A DNA stretch of 64,000 bases from contig NZ_JAFEMB010000002.1 of NCBI RefSeq assembly GCF_016892705.1, positions 310,001 to 374,000 on the forward strand. The letters are read 5' to 3'. Numbering within the stretch: the first letter of the stretch is position 1; each line of letters starts with the position of its first letter. This document shows positions 43,701 through 50,974 of this stretch, one piece after another. Source of the DNA: Microvirga pudoricolor. Lineage in GTDB: Bacteria; Pseudomonadota; Alphaproteobacteria; Rhizobiales; Beijerinckiaceae. Both the position numbers and the translations under genes were made by a program. The notes beneath the pieces were generated by a model. The model had not been told where the DNA came from. It searched no databases and saw nothing but the letters and a program-made list of their open reading frames with translations.

Positions 43701-44278
43701 GCTCCGACACCGCCGATCAGGCGCGAGGCGTTCGAGAGCGTGACGCCTTGGGTCTGGACGGGGTTGACCTCAAGGATCTCGATGTAACGGTTCGTCCCAA
43801 GCTTGGCGACATCGAAGTCGACAGTCGTGTAGAGCCGATCGAAGCCTTGGTCCTGGTATTCGACCACGACATCCTTGAGGCTGTAGATATAGTAGACGTC
43901 GTTGCCGGTGCCGCCCTCCAGCGTATTGCCGTTCGCACCGGCCTCGCCGCCATCGAGCGTGTCATTGCCCGCTCCGCCGACGAGGCTGTCGTCCCCGCCT
44001 TTGCCGTAGATCTCATCCTCGGAATCGTCGCCGACATGGACATCGTTGCCGTCCGTCCCCTCCCAGAGCACTCGCACACCGACCGCCATGGGTGCGACGC
44101 CCTGCTGCTGCATCGGCGCTTTCGTTTCCATGGATTGAGCGGCCGCCTCCCGCTCCAAGCGCTCCAGCCCGGACGAAACGCCGTCGATCCAATCGCTCTG
44201 CGAGGGGATGATCAGCAGGTCCGGAGAGCGGGCCTCGTCCGATTTGCCGTCGACCTGACCGTTGCGATCCATTGCCAT
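37715..44278 (-). CDS. Giant RTX calcium-binding repeat protein, putative type I secreted
   Basis: About 2187 residues from ATG 44278 (GGGGG ribosome site), or 2208 from the GTG at 44341. A short unique N-terminus of about 75 residues, without a Sec signal, is followed by about 24 modules of 78-102 residues. A module holds one or two G-G-x-G-x-D calcium-binding nonapeptides, then D-x-Y-x-V, then a variable beta-rich stretch ending in V-E-x-L-x-A, then L-T-G-N-x-x-A-N. The last 150 residues hold a serralysin-type secretion domain with D-R-I-I-Y-N-K-K-K-G-V-L-Y-Y-D-A-D-G and end in D-F-F-V-V, a normal type I signal. No ABC/MFP secretion genes are adjacent. Likely an extracellular surface or matrix protein; the N-terminus gives no enzyme domain. 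Confidence 0.93.
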   Translation of the reverse strand: MAMDRNGQVDGKSDEARSPDLLIIPSQSDWIDGVSSGLERLEREAAAQSMETKAPMQQQGVAPMAVGVRVLWEGTDGNDVHVGDDSEDEIYGKGGDDSLVGGAGNDTLDGGEAGANGNTLEGGTGNDVYYIYSLKDVVVEYQDQGFDRLYTTVDFDVAKLGTNRYIEILEVNPVQTQGVTLSNASRLIGGVGADTLRFGATMNGGAGDDTYFVAGGSHQVIADSDGDDEVVVVDGGYGPFALGAGIEIELITLRGNSAAIGNELANHIVGEGGGNLLDGGIDSLADTLEGGGGSDTFRVRSSNDIVIEAVGATGNDTVEAYVDFALGADSHVETLKAMPSGTKTAFNLVGSKYTTLIQGSSGNDTLDSGPAGATDGFGNPIAVQIFAGMGDDEIHVRRQNAVAIDFEGGSDIVYAHVSASIGLGIETLEGYAGVDGLTLTGSFQAEVINGNERANTIVGSFGADTLSGRDGDDVYIIDSAEDIITEKAGEGFDTIRSSTHFTLAGGYEIEGLEAATNDDLTLVGNGLANTITGLDGKNTLDGGNDAVRDRLIGGKGDDSYIVRSEDEIAEKAGEGRDTATALGSFTLGKDVSVEVLQANAFVESLSLTGNNLANTIIGSAGADTLDGGGAAADSADSLVGGSGNDVYVVHRSTDVVSETGAGDADRIVTAVSFTIASNVETLEASAGAGDVTLTGNAAANTLIGAGGNDVLVGAGGADRLEGKSGDDTYELSDALAVIVEAVSGGTDTIRTSFSYALGADAEIEILQATGSASVHLTGNAYANTLIGNDATNVLDGGMGGAADVMRGHDGDDTYHVRHADDTVEEEAGQGMDTVVAYGHYTLGAGASLEILEAGAGAGSVSLVGNELANTIVGGNGDDSLDGGMSGDESDVLEGRDGDDTYRVHRTTDIVREEGTGHDVILTDVSLTIAANVEVLQASDLAGSVTLTGSGAAESLIGADGNDTLVGAGGADRLEGRGGNDTYRLADPAATIVEREGAGRDTVETAFSYALSVDAEIEVMRATGGDDVGLTGNRFANELIGNSGRNVLDGGASGAPDVMRGGLGDDIYHIRNANDVVIEESGEGNDKAIVYANFSLKHDESIEIVEADASTNGVTLEGNNLANTIIGAGGDDVLTGGGTAKDSADRLEGGDGNDIYIVRRVTDLVIEADGALSGSADRMVTSVDNTIAAHVEILQAVEGLADIALTGSDAGDTLIGNAGANILRGGGGADTMQGGAGDDIFYVDDEADIVEEATAGEFDTVILTEAISYTLTDSMLVEELRAKSGVAVQVLTGNSHANILIADAGNNTLIGGGGGDVLQGGVGDDTYHLASGDKVVEKSGEGTDTAVVAGSFALDDDASIEVLRAADGTTDGLSLTGSSFDNTIIGGSGNDVIDGRGGTDRLEGGLGDDTYVIRRNGSTIIEASGAGTDTAIVSVSYSLEGRDNVENLTAAPGAGSVRLTGNAGANRIIGNEGNNMISGGLGADTMAGGLGDDFYEVDEENDVVEEGLGGGNDTVVVVRNGMSFTLTEAMHVEQLWAGTGIEVRTLTGNSRANILIADLGDNTLDGGGGADRMQGGQGSDTYIVDDVRDDVIETNESGGDAGGIDTVVTSVSYILRDHVENLTAADGAGSLRLTGNRLANTITGGGGSDTLDGGAGNDGLADELRGGGGNDTYILRRAGDVIVEAGTDDADTVELAFDATAETYTLADRLEILRVTGEGDYALTGNASANTIIGGEGNDTIDGGLGADVLRGGAGDDVYVVDSSDVIDESAGGGTDTVRTSGSYTLGANVENLVATSATGAALTGNASANRVWGNAGADTIDGGAGADVMQGQGGDDTYIVDNAGDQVVEASGSGGVDTVVTSVSFALGAFLENLTASGSGAINLTGNSGANTLIGNDAANVIDGGAGADVMRGGAGDDTYVLDQAADQIIDSAGNDTALVSFSYTLGTDVENLTAVAGASSLGLAGNAFNNVITGTGGNDTLDGGAGADRLVGGDGNDTYVIDNAGDRIVDTGGVNTVLTSVSFRLDAYLNHLKGMGTGPLVPSGNSADNTISGGEGSDKIYGGLGRDRLAGGAGRDVFVLDTTVAKKKNANVDTITDFNVKDDSIHLENAIFKALGKKGTALKPAKFKKDAFHLGSKAHDADDRIIYNKKKGVLYYDADGAGGAAQVQIATLSKKLKMTHKDFFVV
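39403..42733 (-). repeat. Three-module higher-order repeat within the RTX gene
   Basis: Reading modules in order, module n resembles module n+3 more than its neighbours between about residues 536 and 1646 (counted from the GTG at 44341). One class ends with S-I-E-V-type strands, the next with T-I-A-x-x-V-E-x-L, the third with A-E-I-E or a V-E-E/V-E-Q ending. Modules 8 and 11 share L-V-G-A-G-G-A-D-R-L-E-G; modules 9 and 12 share N-V-L-D-G-G and D-V-M-R-G; modules 14 and 17 share G-A-D-T-M and a Y-T-L-T or F-T-L-T ending. The unit is about 255 residues (about 765 bp) and repeats four times or slightly more. Boundaries are approximate. Confidence 0.75.
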
Positions 44279-44328
44279 GTGAGCCCCCGCCAGCTTTGAC
44301 CAAACGGCATATGCGCCGTCGCCAGTAT

Positions 44329-44338
44329 ATAACGTTAT
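44329..44338. promoter_or_regulatory. ATAACGTTAT palindrome about 50 bases before the RTX ATG
   Basis: A perfect 10-bp palindrome in an AT-rich patch. On the minus strand it is followed directly by TATACT, a possible -10 box, so a protein bound here would cover the promoter. The -35 is not clear. Confidence 0.35.
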
Positions 44339-44441
44339 CACATACGATTAGCTGGGCTTGGTGGAACTGCAAGCGGTTTGGCAGCGAGTCGTGACAGGAG
44401 GGCTTGGCCTTTTGCGTCATCGCAAGGTTCCAAGACGATAA

Positions 44442-44458
44442 ACTTCAATGTTTGAAGT
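44442..44458. promoter_or_regulatory. ACTTCAA-TGT-TTGAAGT inverted repeat upstream of the RTX gene
   Basis: A perfect 7-bp inverted repeat with a 3-base spacer, 165-180 bases upstream of the RTX start and far from the opposing gene. It looks like a transcription-factor site. No matching regulator is adjacent. Confidence 0.4.
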
Positions 44459-44733
44459 GATTTATGGGGTTAGAGCGATCAGTTCAGGCGTAAACTCTTG
44501 CACTCGCGCAAGACTGACGGAGCAATCGGGCCGTGGGGCGGCGACTTTCGGGGCCTAGTTACCGCAAGGTTCACGCCCTCTTCTCACTGAATTGCAAGCG
44601 CCTTATCTATACAATCTTGAGTTTAGTCTTTCGCTTGGATCTGTCGTTAGACCCCGCTCGCATGTTTCTCGCATGGTGGACCATTGGGATCGTCCCCTCC
44701 GCCAGCCTCGACAGGCCCAGCGCGGAATAAGCC

Positions 44734-45558
44734 TCAGTCCTCGGCCTTGGGGGTCTGTGGCGCCCCTCCGAATCCCGTAGCCTTGAGGCGGCGGAGCGAC
44801 TGGATCCTGCGCCGCTCGTAGTGCTTGGCCATGCGCAGGTGCCTCGAAATGGCGTAGTTCATCGCGGTCAGGAAGCCGTAAGTGCCCCGTAGGGCATGGC
44901 GCCGCCCCACATACGCCTTGAGAAAGGCGGCGGGCAGCTCGACGAAGACTCGCCAGGTGGGGATGGAGATTCCCCGCTTCTCCAGGTCGATGGCCTGCTG
45001 ATCCGAGTAGCGATTGAGCTTATCGATCTGATCGCCGAGGGAGCGCACGGACCAATGGTGAACCACGTTCCTGAGCGTCCCGACGGTCGTTCCGGGGGTG
45101 AGGTCGACCCGGTCGTGAACCAAGGACGGCGAGTATCGGCCGGCATCCCGGCGGTACAGACGCACGGGCCAAAGCGTATAGGCCATGGGGTGAGGGGCAC
45201 TTTCGCCGGGAAAGATCTCTGCAATGCCGATCCGATAGGCTTGGCGTGGCGGCTCTCCTCCCGCGAAGAGCGCTTCGATCTCGGCCGCAAGCGCGGACGG
45301 CACGACTTCATCGGCATCCAGGTTGAGCAGCCAAGGGTGCCGGCACTGCTCCTCGGCGAAGCGCTTCTGAGGGCCGTAGCCGGACCAGGGGTTGAAGATC
45401 ACCCGGGCGCCCAGGGCTTCCGACACCTCTTGGGTGCCGTCCGTCGAGCCGGAATCGACCACCACGAGATCGTCGGTCAGGGACCGGATCGCCTGAATGG
45501 TATCGGCGATGCGATCTGCCTCGTTCTTGGCGATGATGAAAACGGAGATCGGAAGCAT
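44734..45558 (-). CDS. Family 2 glycosyltransferase (WaaE/KdtX-like)
   Basis: A 274-residue cytoplasmic inverting glycosyltransferase with GT-A fold. V-F-I-I-A-K-N-E-A-D-R-I opens the nucleotide-sugar site, V-D-S-G-S-T-D-G-T follows, and L-N-L-D-A-D-E is the metal-binding D-x-D region. The central W-P-V-R-L-Y-R-R and V-H-D-R-V segments match the WaaE-like group that adds glucose to the inner core of lipopolysaccharide. The donor and acceptor cannot be derived here. Transcribed in the same direction as the gene 102 bases upstream. Confidence 0.9.
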   Translation of the reverse strand: MLPISVFIIAKNEADRIADTIQAIRSLTDDLVVVDSGSTDGTQEVSEALGARVIFNPWSGYGPQKRFAEEQCRHPWLLNLDADEVVPSALAAEIEALFAGGEPPRQAYRIGIAEIFPGESAPHPMAYTLWPVRLYRRDAGRYSPSLVHDRVDLTPGTTVGTLRNVVHHWSVRSLGDQIDKLNRYSDQQAIDLEKRGISIPTWRVFVELPAAFLKAYVGRRHALRGTYGFLTAMNYAISRHLRMAKHYERRRIQSLRRLKATGFGGAPQTPKAED

Positions 45559-45660
45559 TGTTCGGGACCAGGGGCGCCGCCTGCCTAAACGGGGCGGCTG
45601 GCCGTGGCAAGGCCAAGGAGCGGTGGAGGGCGCTCCTTTCGAGCAGCGCCCTGCGTCTCC

Positions 45661-46443
45661 CTATTTGGCCGTCGCGGCCTCCGGGGGCGCCTCGTGGGCG
45701 TCCGGCTCGCCCCTGGCGATCTGGAAGCGGGCCATGAGGGGGAAGTGATCCGATGCCACCTTGGACAGCTTCGTGCGAACCGGGGCGGCGCTCAGGACAT
45801 CGATGGAGCGGGATACGAAGATGTGGTCCAGCCGCAGGATCGGCGCGCGCGTGTGGAAGGTCGGCTGCGGCTCCCCGGATGGATTCCATAACTGAGCATC
45901 CAGAAGCTGGCTGGCCATGAGCCGGTAAGACCTGGACCGCGGCGGGGCGTTGAAGTCGCCCAGGAGAATGGCCGGATCCAGGCATTCCCGGTGGCTGATC
46001 CATTCCTCGCCGCACAGCGCCGTGGCCTGAGCCAGCCTTTCCCTCGATCGCAGGGACAGGTGCGCATTGACGACGTTCAACGTCTGGCCCCCCACTTCCA
46101 CGGTAACCCACAACGCGCTCCGCTTTTCGAAGGCGGGACCCGGCGAGATGCTGGGCAGCCGGTCGGACCGCACCAGCCGGGACGGATGCCGCGTGAGGAT
46201 CGCGATGCCGTACTGCTCGCCCAGCACGCGGATCGTGGGCTGAAAATGCAGGTCCATGCCCAGGCGATTGGCCACCATCACGGCCTGATCGGCCTGTCCC
46301 TTGCTGAGCCGGCCCGCCCTCACCTCCTGGAGCGCCACGATATCTGGCTCGCAGGACGCGATGACGTCGGCGGTTCTCTCGGGAGCGATTTTTCGGTCCG
46401 TTCCGAGCCAGCGATGGACGTTGTAGGTGAGGATTCGGAGCAT
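45661..46443 (-). CDS. Endonuclease/exonuclease/phosphatase (EEP) family protein
   Basis: A 260-residue hydrolase fold. M-L-R-I-L-T-Y-N-V-H-R (metal-site Asn), D-I-V-A-L-Q-E-V (metal-site Glu), L-L-G-D-F-N-A-P (Asp-Asn pair) and D-H-F-P-L-M-A (catalytic His) give a complete active site. ATG 46443 begins the conserved strand directly; an upstream in-frame ATG adds a basic 13-residue tail. Members cut DNA, or phosphodiesters in lipids and nucleotides; nothing here picks between them. Confidence 0.9.
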   Translation of the reverse strand: MLRILTYNVHRWLGTDRKIAPERTADVIASCEPDIVALQEVRAGRLSKGQADQAVMVANRLGMDLHFQPTIRVLGEQYGIAILTRHPSRLVRSDRLPSISPGPAFEKRSALWVTVEVGGQTLNVVNAHLSLRSRERLAQATALCGEEWISHRECLDPAILLGDFNAPPRSRSYRLMASQLLDAQLWNPSGEPQPTFHTRAPILRLDHIFVSRSIDVLSAAPVRTKLSKVASDHFPLMARFQIARGEPDAHEAPPEAATAK

Positions 46444-46786
46444 TCCGTGGGGGTTTCTGCGAGAGCGGGCGAAGGGGTTCAAGGGTCGGCTGAGGCTGTG
46501 GCCGCACCCGCATCATAGGCAAGGCCATCCCGGCTTCCTACCCTCGGGACGGAAGGGACGCACGTCGTACCGCTTGAAAAGCGAAGAATGGGCAGGCAGG
46601 CAGTCACGAGGGCTCGTCCGGATCCGGGTCGAAGGCGGTCGACCCGCCTCGGGGCTCAATCCTGCCGCCGTCGCAATGGTTCCGGCAAGAGACATTTTTC
46701 ACGCCTGCCTTGCATCCGGATGGATGCCGGGCCGGTTATGCTCTAGAAGAGCCTTTGTCCCAGTGCCTTATCATCTGGAGTTAGGA
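46444..46786. other. Intergenic region with no supported gene
   Basis: About 340 bases between the divergent EEP gene and the 33-residue microprotein. No clear coding bias, RNA gene or strong promoter was seen, although both flanking starts must be served from here. Confidence 0.5.
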
Positions 46787-46888
46787 ATGAGCTTCAACGG
46801 ACATCGCGACCCCTTCCCCAAATGGCTTCCCGGCACCCTGATCGGATTGGCCGTGGTGGGTTTCATCCTTTATCAGATCGTGACCTAG
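46787..46888 (+). CDS. Short membrane microprotein, 33 residues
   Basis: M-S-F-N-G-H-R-D-P-F-P-K-W followed by one hydrophobic helix, L-P-G-T-L-I-G-L-A-V-V-G-F-I-L-Y-Q. The ATG is preceded by TGGAG and AGGA. A hairpin begins two bases after the stop. The pattern (short polar start, one helix, clean ribosome site) fits a genuine single-span inner-membrane microprotein, but no family is recognised. Confidence 0.55.
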   Translation: MSFNGHRDPFPKWLPGTLIGLAVVGFILYQIVT

Positions 46889-46889
46889 A

Positions 46890-46908
46890 GGGCGCTTAAC
46901 CCGCGCCC
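46890..46908 (+). terminator. Hairpin directly after the microprotein stop
   Basis: GGGCGC, 7-base loop, GCGCCC forms a 6-bp GC stem beginning two bases after the TAG. It has no T-run. It supports the idea that the short gene is a transcribed unit. Confidence 0.35.
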
Positions 46909-47039
46909 CCGGACGGTCTCAATTCTCAGCACAAAGAATGAGCCGGGGCACAGCTTGGCTGCTCCGTCCCACGGCTCTAGGTCTTCCCTCAAAGCGACGA
47001 GACATCTGCGAGAGGCCTACGAGAGGTCAGGAGGAACCG

Positions 47040-48026
47040 ATGACGCCTACGAGACGCGACGCCATGCGAGCCGCCGCCGGCCTTCTGGCGGCAGCCACCC
47101 TGCCCGTGGGCCGGGCATGGGCCCAGGCGGACTATCCGGTTCGGCCGGTCCGGGTCGTCGTGCCGTACGCGGCTGGCGGGGGCACGGACTTCTTTGCCCG
47201 CCTGGTCTTCGCGGAAATGGGCGCCCAGCTCGGACAGCAATTCGTCATCGAGAACAAGGCGGGCGCCGGCACCAATCTCGGCGCCGAGGCCGTCGCCAAA
47301 GCGGACCCGGACGGCTACACCCTGCTTCTCGGCGACACCGCGACCTTCGCAACCAACCGAACGCTCTACCGCAAGCTCAATTTCGATCCCTACACGGATT
47401 TCAGTCCGGTCACCTTGAGCGGCCGTTTCGCCTTGGTGATGCTGGTCAACACCGACAAGCTGAAGGTGGGTTCGATCCAGGATCTCGTGGCGGCCGCCAA
47501 GGCGTCTCCAGGCGGCATCAACTACGCGACGCCAGGTCTTGGCAGCCCCTTCCACCTCGCCATGGAGCTTCTCTCCCAGCAGGCTGGGGTGAAATTCACG
47601 CACGTGCCCTACCGGGGCGCCGCGCCGGCGGTCCAGGACCTCGTGTCGGGGCAGGTCGGGGTCATGTTCATCGACTACGCGACGGCCCGCTCGCAATTGG
47701 CGGGGCCGATCAAGGCCATCGCCGTGGCGTCTCCGGGCGAATTCCCCGGACTGCCCGGCGTCAAAGCGGTGGCCGCGGACTATCCGGGTTTCGAGGCCTG
47801 GGCCTGGCAGGGCATCGTCGCCCCGGCCAAGACTCCAGCGCCCATCATTACCAAGCTGAATGAGACCTACCGCAAGGTCGTGGCCATGCCGGAGATCCGA
47901 GCCAAGCTCACCGGCGCCGGCATCGAAATCCTGCAGAGCACGCCGGACGAGATGGCCGCCTATATGAAGGCCGAAGGCGACAAGTGGGAAAAGGTCATCC
48001 GGACCGCGGATATCAAGCTCGAGTGA
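47040..48026 (+). CDS. Tripartite tricarboxylate transporter binding protein (TctC/Bug family)
   Basis: A 328-residue periplasmic solute-binding protein. T-R-R-D-A-M-R and an Ala-rich segment form a signal peptide, possibly twin-arginine, ending near A-W-A-Q-A. The mature start Y-P-V-R-P-V-R-V-V-V-P-Y-A-A-G-G-G-T-D is the Bug family signature. AGGAGGAACC precedes the ATG. No tctA/tctB membrane genes lie in the window, so it is an orphan, as many Bug proteins are. The ligand is probably a small carboxylate (inference). Confidence 0.92.
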   Translation: MTPTRRDAMRAAAGLLAAATLPVGRAWAQADYPVRPVRVVVPYAAGGGTDFFARLVFAEMGAQLGQQFVIENKAGAGTNLGAEAVAKADPDGYTLLLGDTATFATNRTLYRKLNFDPYTDFSPVTLSGRFALVMLVNTDKLKVGSIQDLVAAAKASPGGINYATPGLGSPFHLAMELLSQQAGVKFTHVPYRGAAPAVQDLVSGQVGVMFIDYATARSQLAGPIKAIAVASPGEFPGLPGVKAVAADYPGFEAWAWQGIVAPAKTPAPIITKLNETYRKVVAMPEIRAKLTGAGIEILQSTPDEMAAYMKAEGDKWEKVIRTADIKLE

Positions 48027-48202
48027 AGGGCTTACTCCGGGGGCCCAGGTCGGTCCGTATGCTCATGGCGGAGCGCCCGAGCCGCCCCAGTCTAGCCCTC
48101 TCGAATTTTTTAGGGAGTGAGACGGCCGAGACCGCTAGACAGGGCCGTCCGGTCTGACTATACAACCGCCACCGCCGCGGACGACACCTTCCGCAGCCGG
48201 AC

Positions 48203-48278
48203 GCCCAGGTAGCTCAGTTGGTAGAGCATGCGACTGAAAATCGCAGTGTCGGTGGTTCGATTCCGCCCCTGGGCACCA
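48203..48278 (+). tRNA. tRNA-Phe (anticodon GAA)
   Basis: A complete 76-base cloverleaf. Acceptor GCCCAGG pairs with CCTGGGC; D arm GCTC...GAGC; anticodon stem TGCGA/TCGCA around loop CTGAAAA, anticodon GAA at 48236-48238; T arm GGTGG/CCGCC around TTCGATT; discriminator A and encoded CCA. It faces the yacG-maf-pss genes. Confidence 0.97.
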
Positions 48279-48373
48279 CTCTCCCAAAATCACTAAGGCA
48301 GCACACCGCTAGCGGCATCGGGGCCGTCTATAGGGCGTTTCGGGAAAGCTCACGGGTACGACGCTTGCGCGGG

Positions 48374-48589
48374 TCAGACGTCCCGGTCGCCCTCGTCCCG
48401 GTCCTCATCGTCCTCGACGGCCGGGATCGCGTAGCGACCCGAGAACCAGCGCTGGAGATCGACATCGGCGCAGCGCTTGGAGCAGAACGGGCGATAGGCG
48501 GCGACGCTTGGCTTGCCACAGATCGGGCATGGGGCTCCATCCGCCACCGGGTCGTCGGCTTTCGGCTTGTTCTCGTTGGCCGGATTCAT
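48374..48589 (-). CDS. yacG: DNA gyrase inhibitor / zinc-binding protein YacG
   Basis: A 71-residue zinc protein. C-P-I-C-G-K-P and F-C-S-K-R-C-A-D-V-D-L are the four-cysteine zinc site with the family's R-C-x-x-x-D-L ending, followed by W-F-S-G-R-Y. YacG binds GyrB and blocks DNA binding. GGGAGGATC precedes ATG 48589. It follows maf by 16 bases, a common arrangement in alphaproteobacteria. Confidence 0.93.
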   Translation of the reverse strand: MNPANENKPKADDPVADGAPCPICGKPSVAAYRPFCSKRCADVDLQRWFSGRYAIPAVEDDEDRDEGDRDV

Positions 48590-48605
48590 CCGATCCTCCC
48601 CCGTC

Positions 48606-49250
48606 TCACGCAGCCTCGAGCCACGCCGAACGCGCCGGGAAACCCTCGCCGTCGAGAAGGGAAACGGTTTCGTAGAGCGGCAGGCCGACCACGTTGGTGT
48701 ACGAGCCGACGAGCTTGACCACGAATGTTCCGGCAAGTCCCTGGACGGCGTAGCCGCCGGCTTTGCCGCGCCACTCTCCTGAGGCCAGATAGCGTTCCAG
48801 TTCGTCCCGGGAGAGCCGCTTGAAGCGCACGCGCGTCTCCACCAGGCGCTCACGGATCCCATCGCGCGGGGTGATCAGGCAGACCGAGGTGTAGACCCGG
48901 TGTGCCCGGCCCGACAAGAGACGCAGGCAGGCTGCGGCCTCGTCGATGATCTCGGCCTTGGGCAGCACCCGGCTTCCCACGACCACCACCGTATCGGCGG
49001 ACAGGATGTAGGCGTCCTTGAGCTCGTCCCGGCTTCGCGCGGTTCTGCGGGCGACCTCGGCCTTGCTACGGGATAAGCGCTTGGCCAGCTCCTTGGCCGA
49101 TTCGGACTTCAGCGGCGCCTCGTCCACGTCCGCCGGAAGCAGGACGTCGGGCTCGATCCCGGCCTGCTGGAGAAGCGCCAGCCGACGGGGCGAGGCCGAA
49201 GCGAGCACGAGCTTCGGACGGTTTGTCGACGGGTCGGATGAGGACGCCAC
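48606..49250 (-). CDS. maf: Maf-like nucleoside triphosphate pyrophosphatase
   Basis: Hydrolyses non-canonical or dTTP/UTP-type nucleotides to limit misincorporation, and was first linked to septum formation. The 214-residue protein has [12 protein letters not shown] (substrate loop), S-A-D-T-V-V-V-V (catalytic Asp) and [10 protein letters not shown] near the end. The start is GTG 49250, with GGGAGAG just upstream. It is in a run with yacG and pssA. Confidence 0.93.
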   Translation of the reverse strand: MASSSDPSTNRPKLVLASASPRRLALLQQAGIEPDVLLPADVDEAPLKSESAKELAKRLSRSKAEVARRTARSRDELKDAYILSADTVVVVGSRVLPKAEIIDEAAACLRLLSGRAHRVYTSVCLITPRDGIRERLVETRVRFKRLSRDELERYLASGEWRGKAGGYAVQGLAGTFVVKLVGSYTNVVGLPLYETVSLLDGEGFPARSAWLEAA

Positions 49251-49312
49251 AACTCTCTCCCATGCGGGGACACTTGCCCCAATTTAGTCTCGGTGCAGCC
49301 AAAAGACAGGCC

Positions 49313-50176
49313 TCAGGGACCCGGCGGAGGAACGGGGTCCGGCTCGGCGGCGACCTCGGCCGCGGCGACGGCCTGGGACGCCTTGTACTCGCGGTCCAGC
49401 GCCCGGTAGCGCATCGCCCCGAAAGGAATCGTGGCCAGGAACAGGATCGTGATCGCGGTCAGCATCTCGAAGGGGAAGCTCACCAGCAGCCCGAACACGG
49501 CCACGGACACCACGAAGATCGGCAGCACCCAATGGCGCGGCACGTATTTTCCCATGGTCTTGCCGGAATAGACCGGGATGGTCGACACCATCAGGAAGGC
49601 GAGGACCAGCAGATAGACCAGGATGACGGGTGCCAATCCGGATTCGACGATCGGAACGCCCAGGAAGTGCAGATAAAGGGGCAGCATCGACGTGATTGCG
49701 CCTGCGGGCGCCGGCATGCCCGTGAAGAAGTTCTTCTGCCATTCCGGCCGGTTGGGGTTGTCGAGCATCACGTTGAAGCGGGCCAGGCGCAGGACCATCG
49801 CGATGGCGAAGACGAGAACGGCGATCCATCCCAGCGACTTCAGCTCGTGGAGCACGAAAGCATAGAGCACCAAGGCCGGTGTGACGCCGAAATTCACGAA
49901 ATCGGCCAGGGAATCGAGTTCGGCCCCGAAACGGGAGGTGCCCTTCAACATCCGCGCGACCCGCCCGTCCACGCCGTCGAGGGCTGCCGCCACCACGATG
50001 GCAAGGACAGCGGGCTCCAGCCGCCCCTCGAAGGCGAGCCGGATGGCCGTCAGGCCCAGGCACAGGGCCACAAGGGTGATGATGTTGGGAACGATGACCC
50101 GGAAAGGCACCGGCTTGAACAGGCGCTTACGCGGTTCGTCCGGATCGGGGGCGAAGGGCGGAAAAAGGTCACTCAT
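49313..50176 (-). CDS. pssA: CDP-diacylglycerol-serine O-phosphatidyltransferase
   Basis: Makes phosphatidylserine from CDP-diacylglycerol and serine in the inner membrane. The full CDP-alcohol phosphotransferase signature D-G-R-V-A-R, eight residues, G, three residues, D, three residues, D is present, followed by F-V-N-F-G. The 287-residue protein has about seven to eight hydrophobic segments. It is 43 bases downstream of psd in the same direction, so the two consecutive steps to phosphatidylethanolamine are co-expressed. Confidence 0.95.
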   Translation of the reverse strand: MSDLFPPFAPDPDEPRKRLFKPVPFRVIVPNIITLVALCLGLTAIRLAFEGRLEPAVLAIVVAAALDGVDGRVARMLKGTSRFGAELDSLADFVNFGVTPALVLYAFVLHELKSLGWIAVLVFAIAMVLRLARFNVMLDNPNRPEWQKNFFTGMPAPAGAITSMLPLYLHFLGVPIVESGLAPVILVYLLVLAFLMVSTIPVYSGKTMGKYVPRHWVLPIFVVSVAVFGLLVSFPFEMLTAITILFLATIPFGAMRYRALDREYKASQAVAAAEVAAEPDPVPPPGP

Positions 50177-50219
50177 ACGGGAAAATCTAGGAAGAGCTTA
50201 GCCTTGCGGCAAGCGTTTC

Positions 50220-50924
50220 CTAGCCGATCCGGTACTGGCGGGAGGGTTCGTTCACCCGCAGGTCAGCCAGTACGGTCTCGCCCGCCACCGAGGTCTGGCC
50301 CAGGCCGACCAGCACCTGGGAACCCAGCGGGAGATAGACGTCCACCCGCGATCCGAAACGGATCAGGCCGAAGCGCTGGCCCGCGTCGAGGGCGTCGCCC
50401 GTCTTCACGAAGGGCACGATGCGGCGGGCCACGAGGCCTGCGATCTGCACCACGCCGATCTTCGCCTCGCCGGCATCGATCACGAGCGCGTTGCGCTCGT
50501 TGTCCTCGCTCGCCTTGTCGAGCTCGGCATTAAGGAAGAGGCCCGGCGTGTAGAGGATCTGGGCGATGCGGCCTTGAACCGGCGACCGGTTCACATGGCA
50601 GTCGAACACGTTCATGAACACCGACACGCGGGTCATGGGCTCCTGCGGAAGGTCCATCTCGACCGGCGGCACCGCCGTGGTGATGAGGCTCACGCGCCCG
50701 TCGGCAGGCGACACGACCAGACCGTCACGGATGGGAGTGACCCGCTCCGGGTCCCGGAAGAAATAGCAGACCCATACCGTCAGGATCGCGCCCACCCAGC
50801 CGAGGGGCCACCACAGCCAGGCCAGCAGGACGGTCGCCACCAGCCCGATCAGGATGAAGGGATAGCCCTCCTTGTGGATCGAGACGGAGAAGACACGGCG
50901 GATCGATTCCAGGACGTCGGTCAT
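50220..50924 (-). CDS. psd: Phosphatidylserine decarboxylase proenzyme
   Basis: Converts phosphatidylserine to phosphatidylethanolamine. The 234-residue short-form enzyme has two N-terminal membrane helices. I-R-F-G-S-R-V-D-V contains the Gly-Ser self-cleavage site that gives the pyruvoyl group, and V-S-P-A-D-G-R-V and F-D-C-H-V-N-R lie in the active-site region. ATG 50924 was chosen; the longer in-frame extension overlaps the exporter gene and is not conserved. Confidence 0.95.
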   Translation of the reverse strand: MTDVLESIRRVFSVSIHKEGYPFILIGLVATVLLAWLWWPLGWVGAILTVWVCYFFRDPERVTPIRDGLVVSPADGRVSLITTAVPPVEMDLPQEPMTRVSVFMNVFDCHVNRSPVQGRIAQILYTPGLFLNAELDKASEDNERNALVIDAGEAKIGVVQIAGLVARRIVPFVKTGDALDAGQRFGLIRFGSRVDVYLPLGSQVLVGLGQTSVAGETVLADLRVNEPSRQYRIG

Positions 50925-50974
50925 GCATTTACACCAAAATTTCCGGTTCGGGATGGCAGGGGGCGGGCCCTGCG

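Larger units (their letters stand above)
44279..44733. other. Intergenic region upstream of the RTX gene
   Basis: About 455 bases without a supported gene, from the RTX start to the stop of the glycosyltransferase. AT content rises sharply at 44430-44460 and 44580-44650. It contains two palindromes listed separately. Short frames here have poor codon bias and no ribosome site. It should hold the RTX promoter. Confidence 0.6.

Noticed and set aside
43031-44299. Plus-strand open frame of about 420 codons over the RTX N-terminal part
   Set aside because: Antisense shadow; same reasoning as the larger one.
48061-48202. Possible regulatory RNA or terminator before the tRNA (GACGGCC...GGCCGTC)
   Set aside because: The 7-bp repeat has a 15-base gap and no supporting promoter or T-run; it could be chance in GC-rich DNA.
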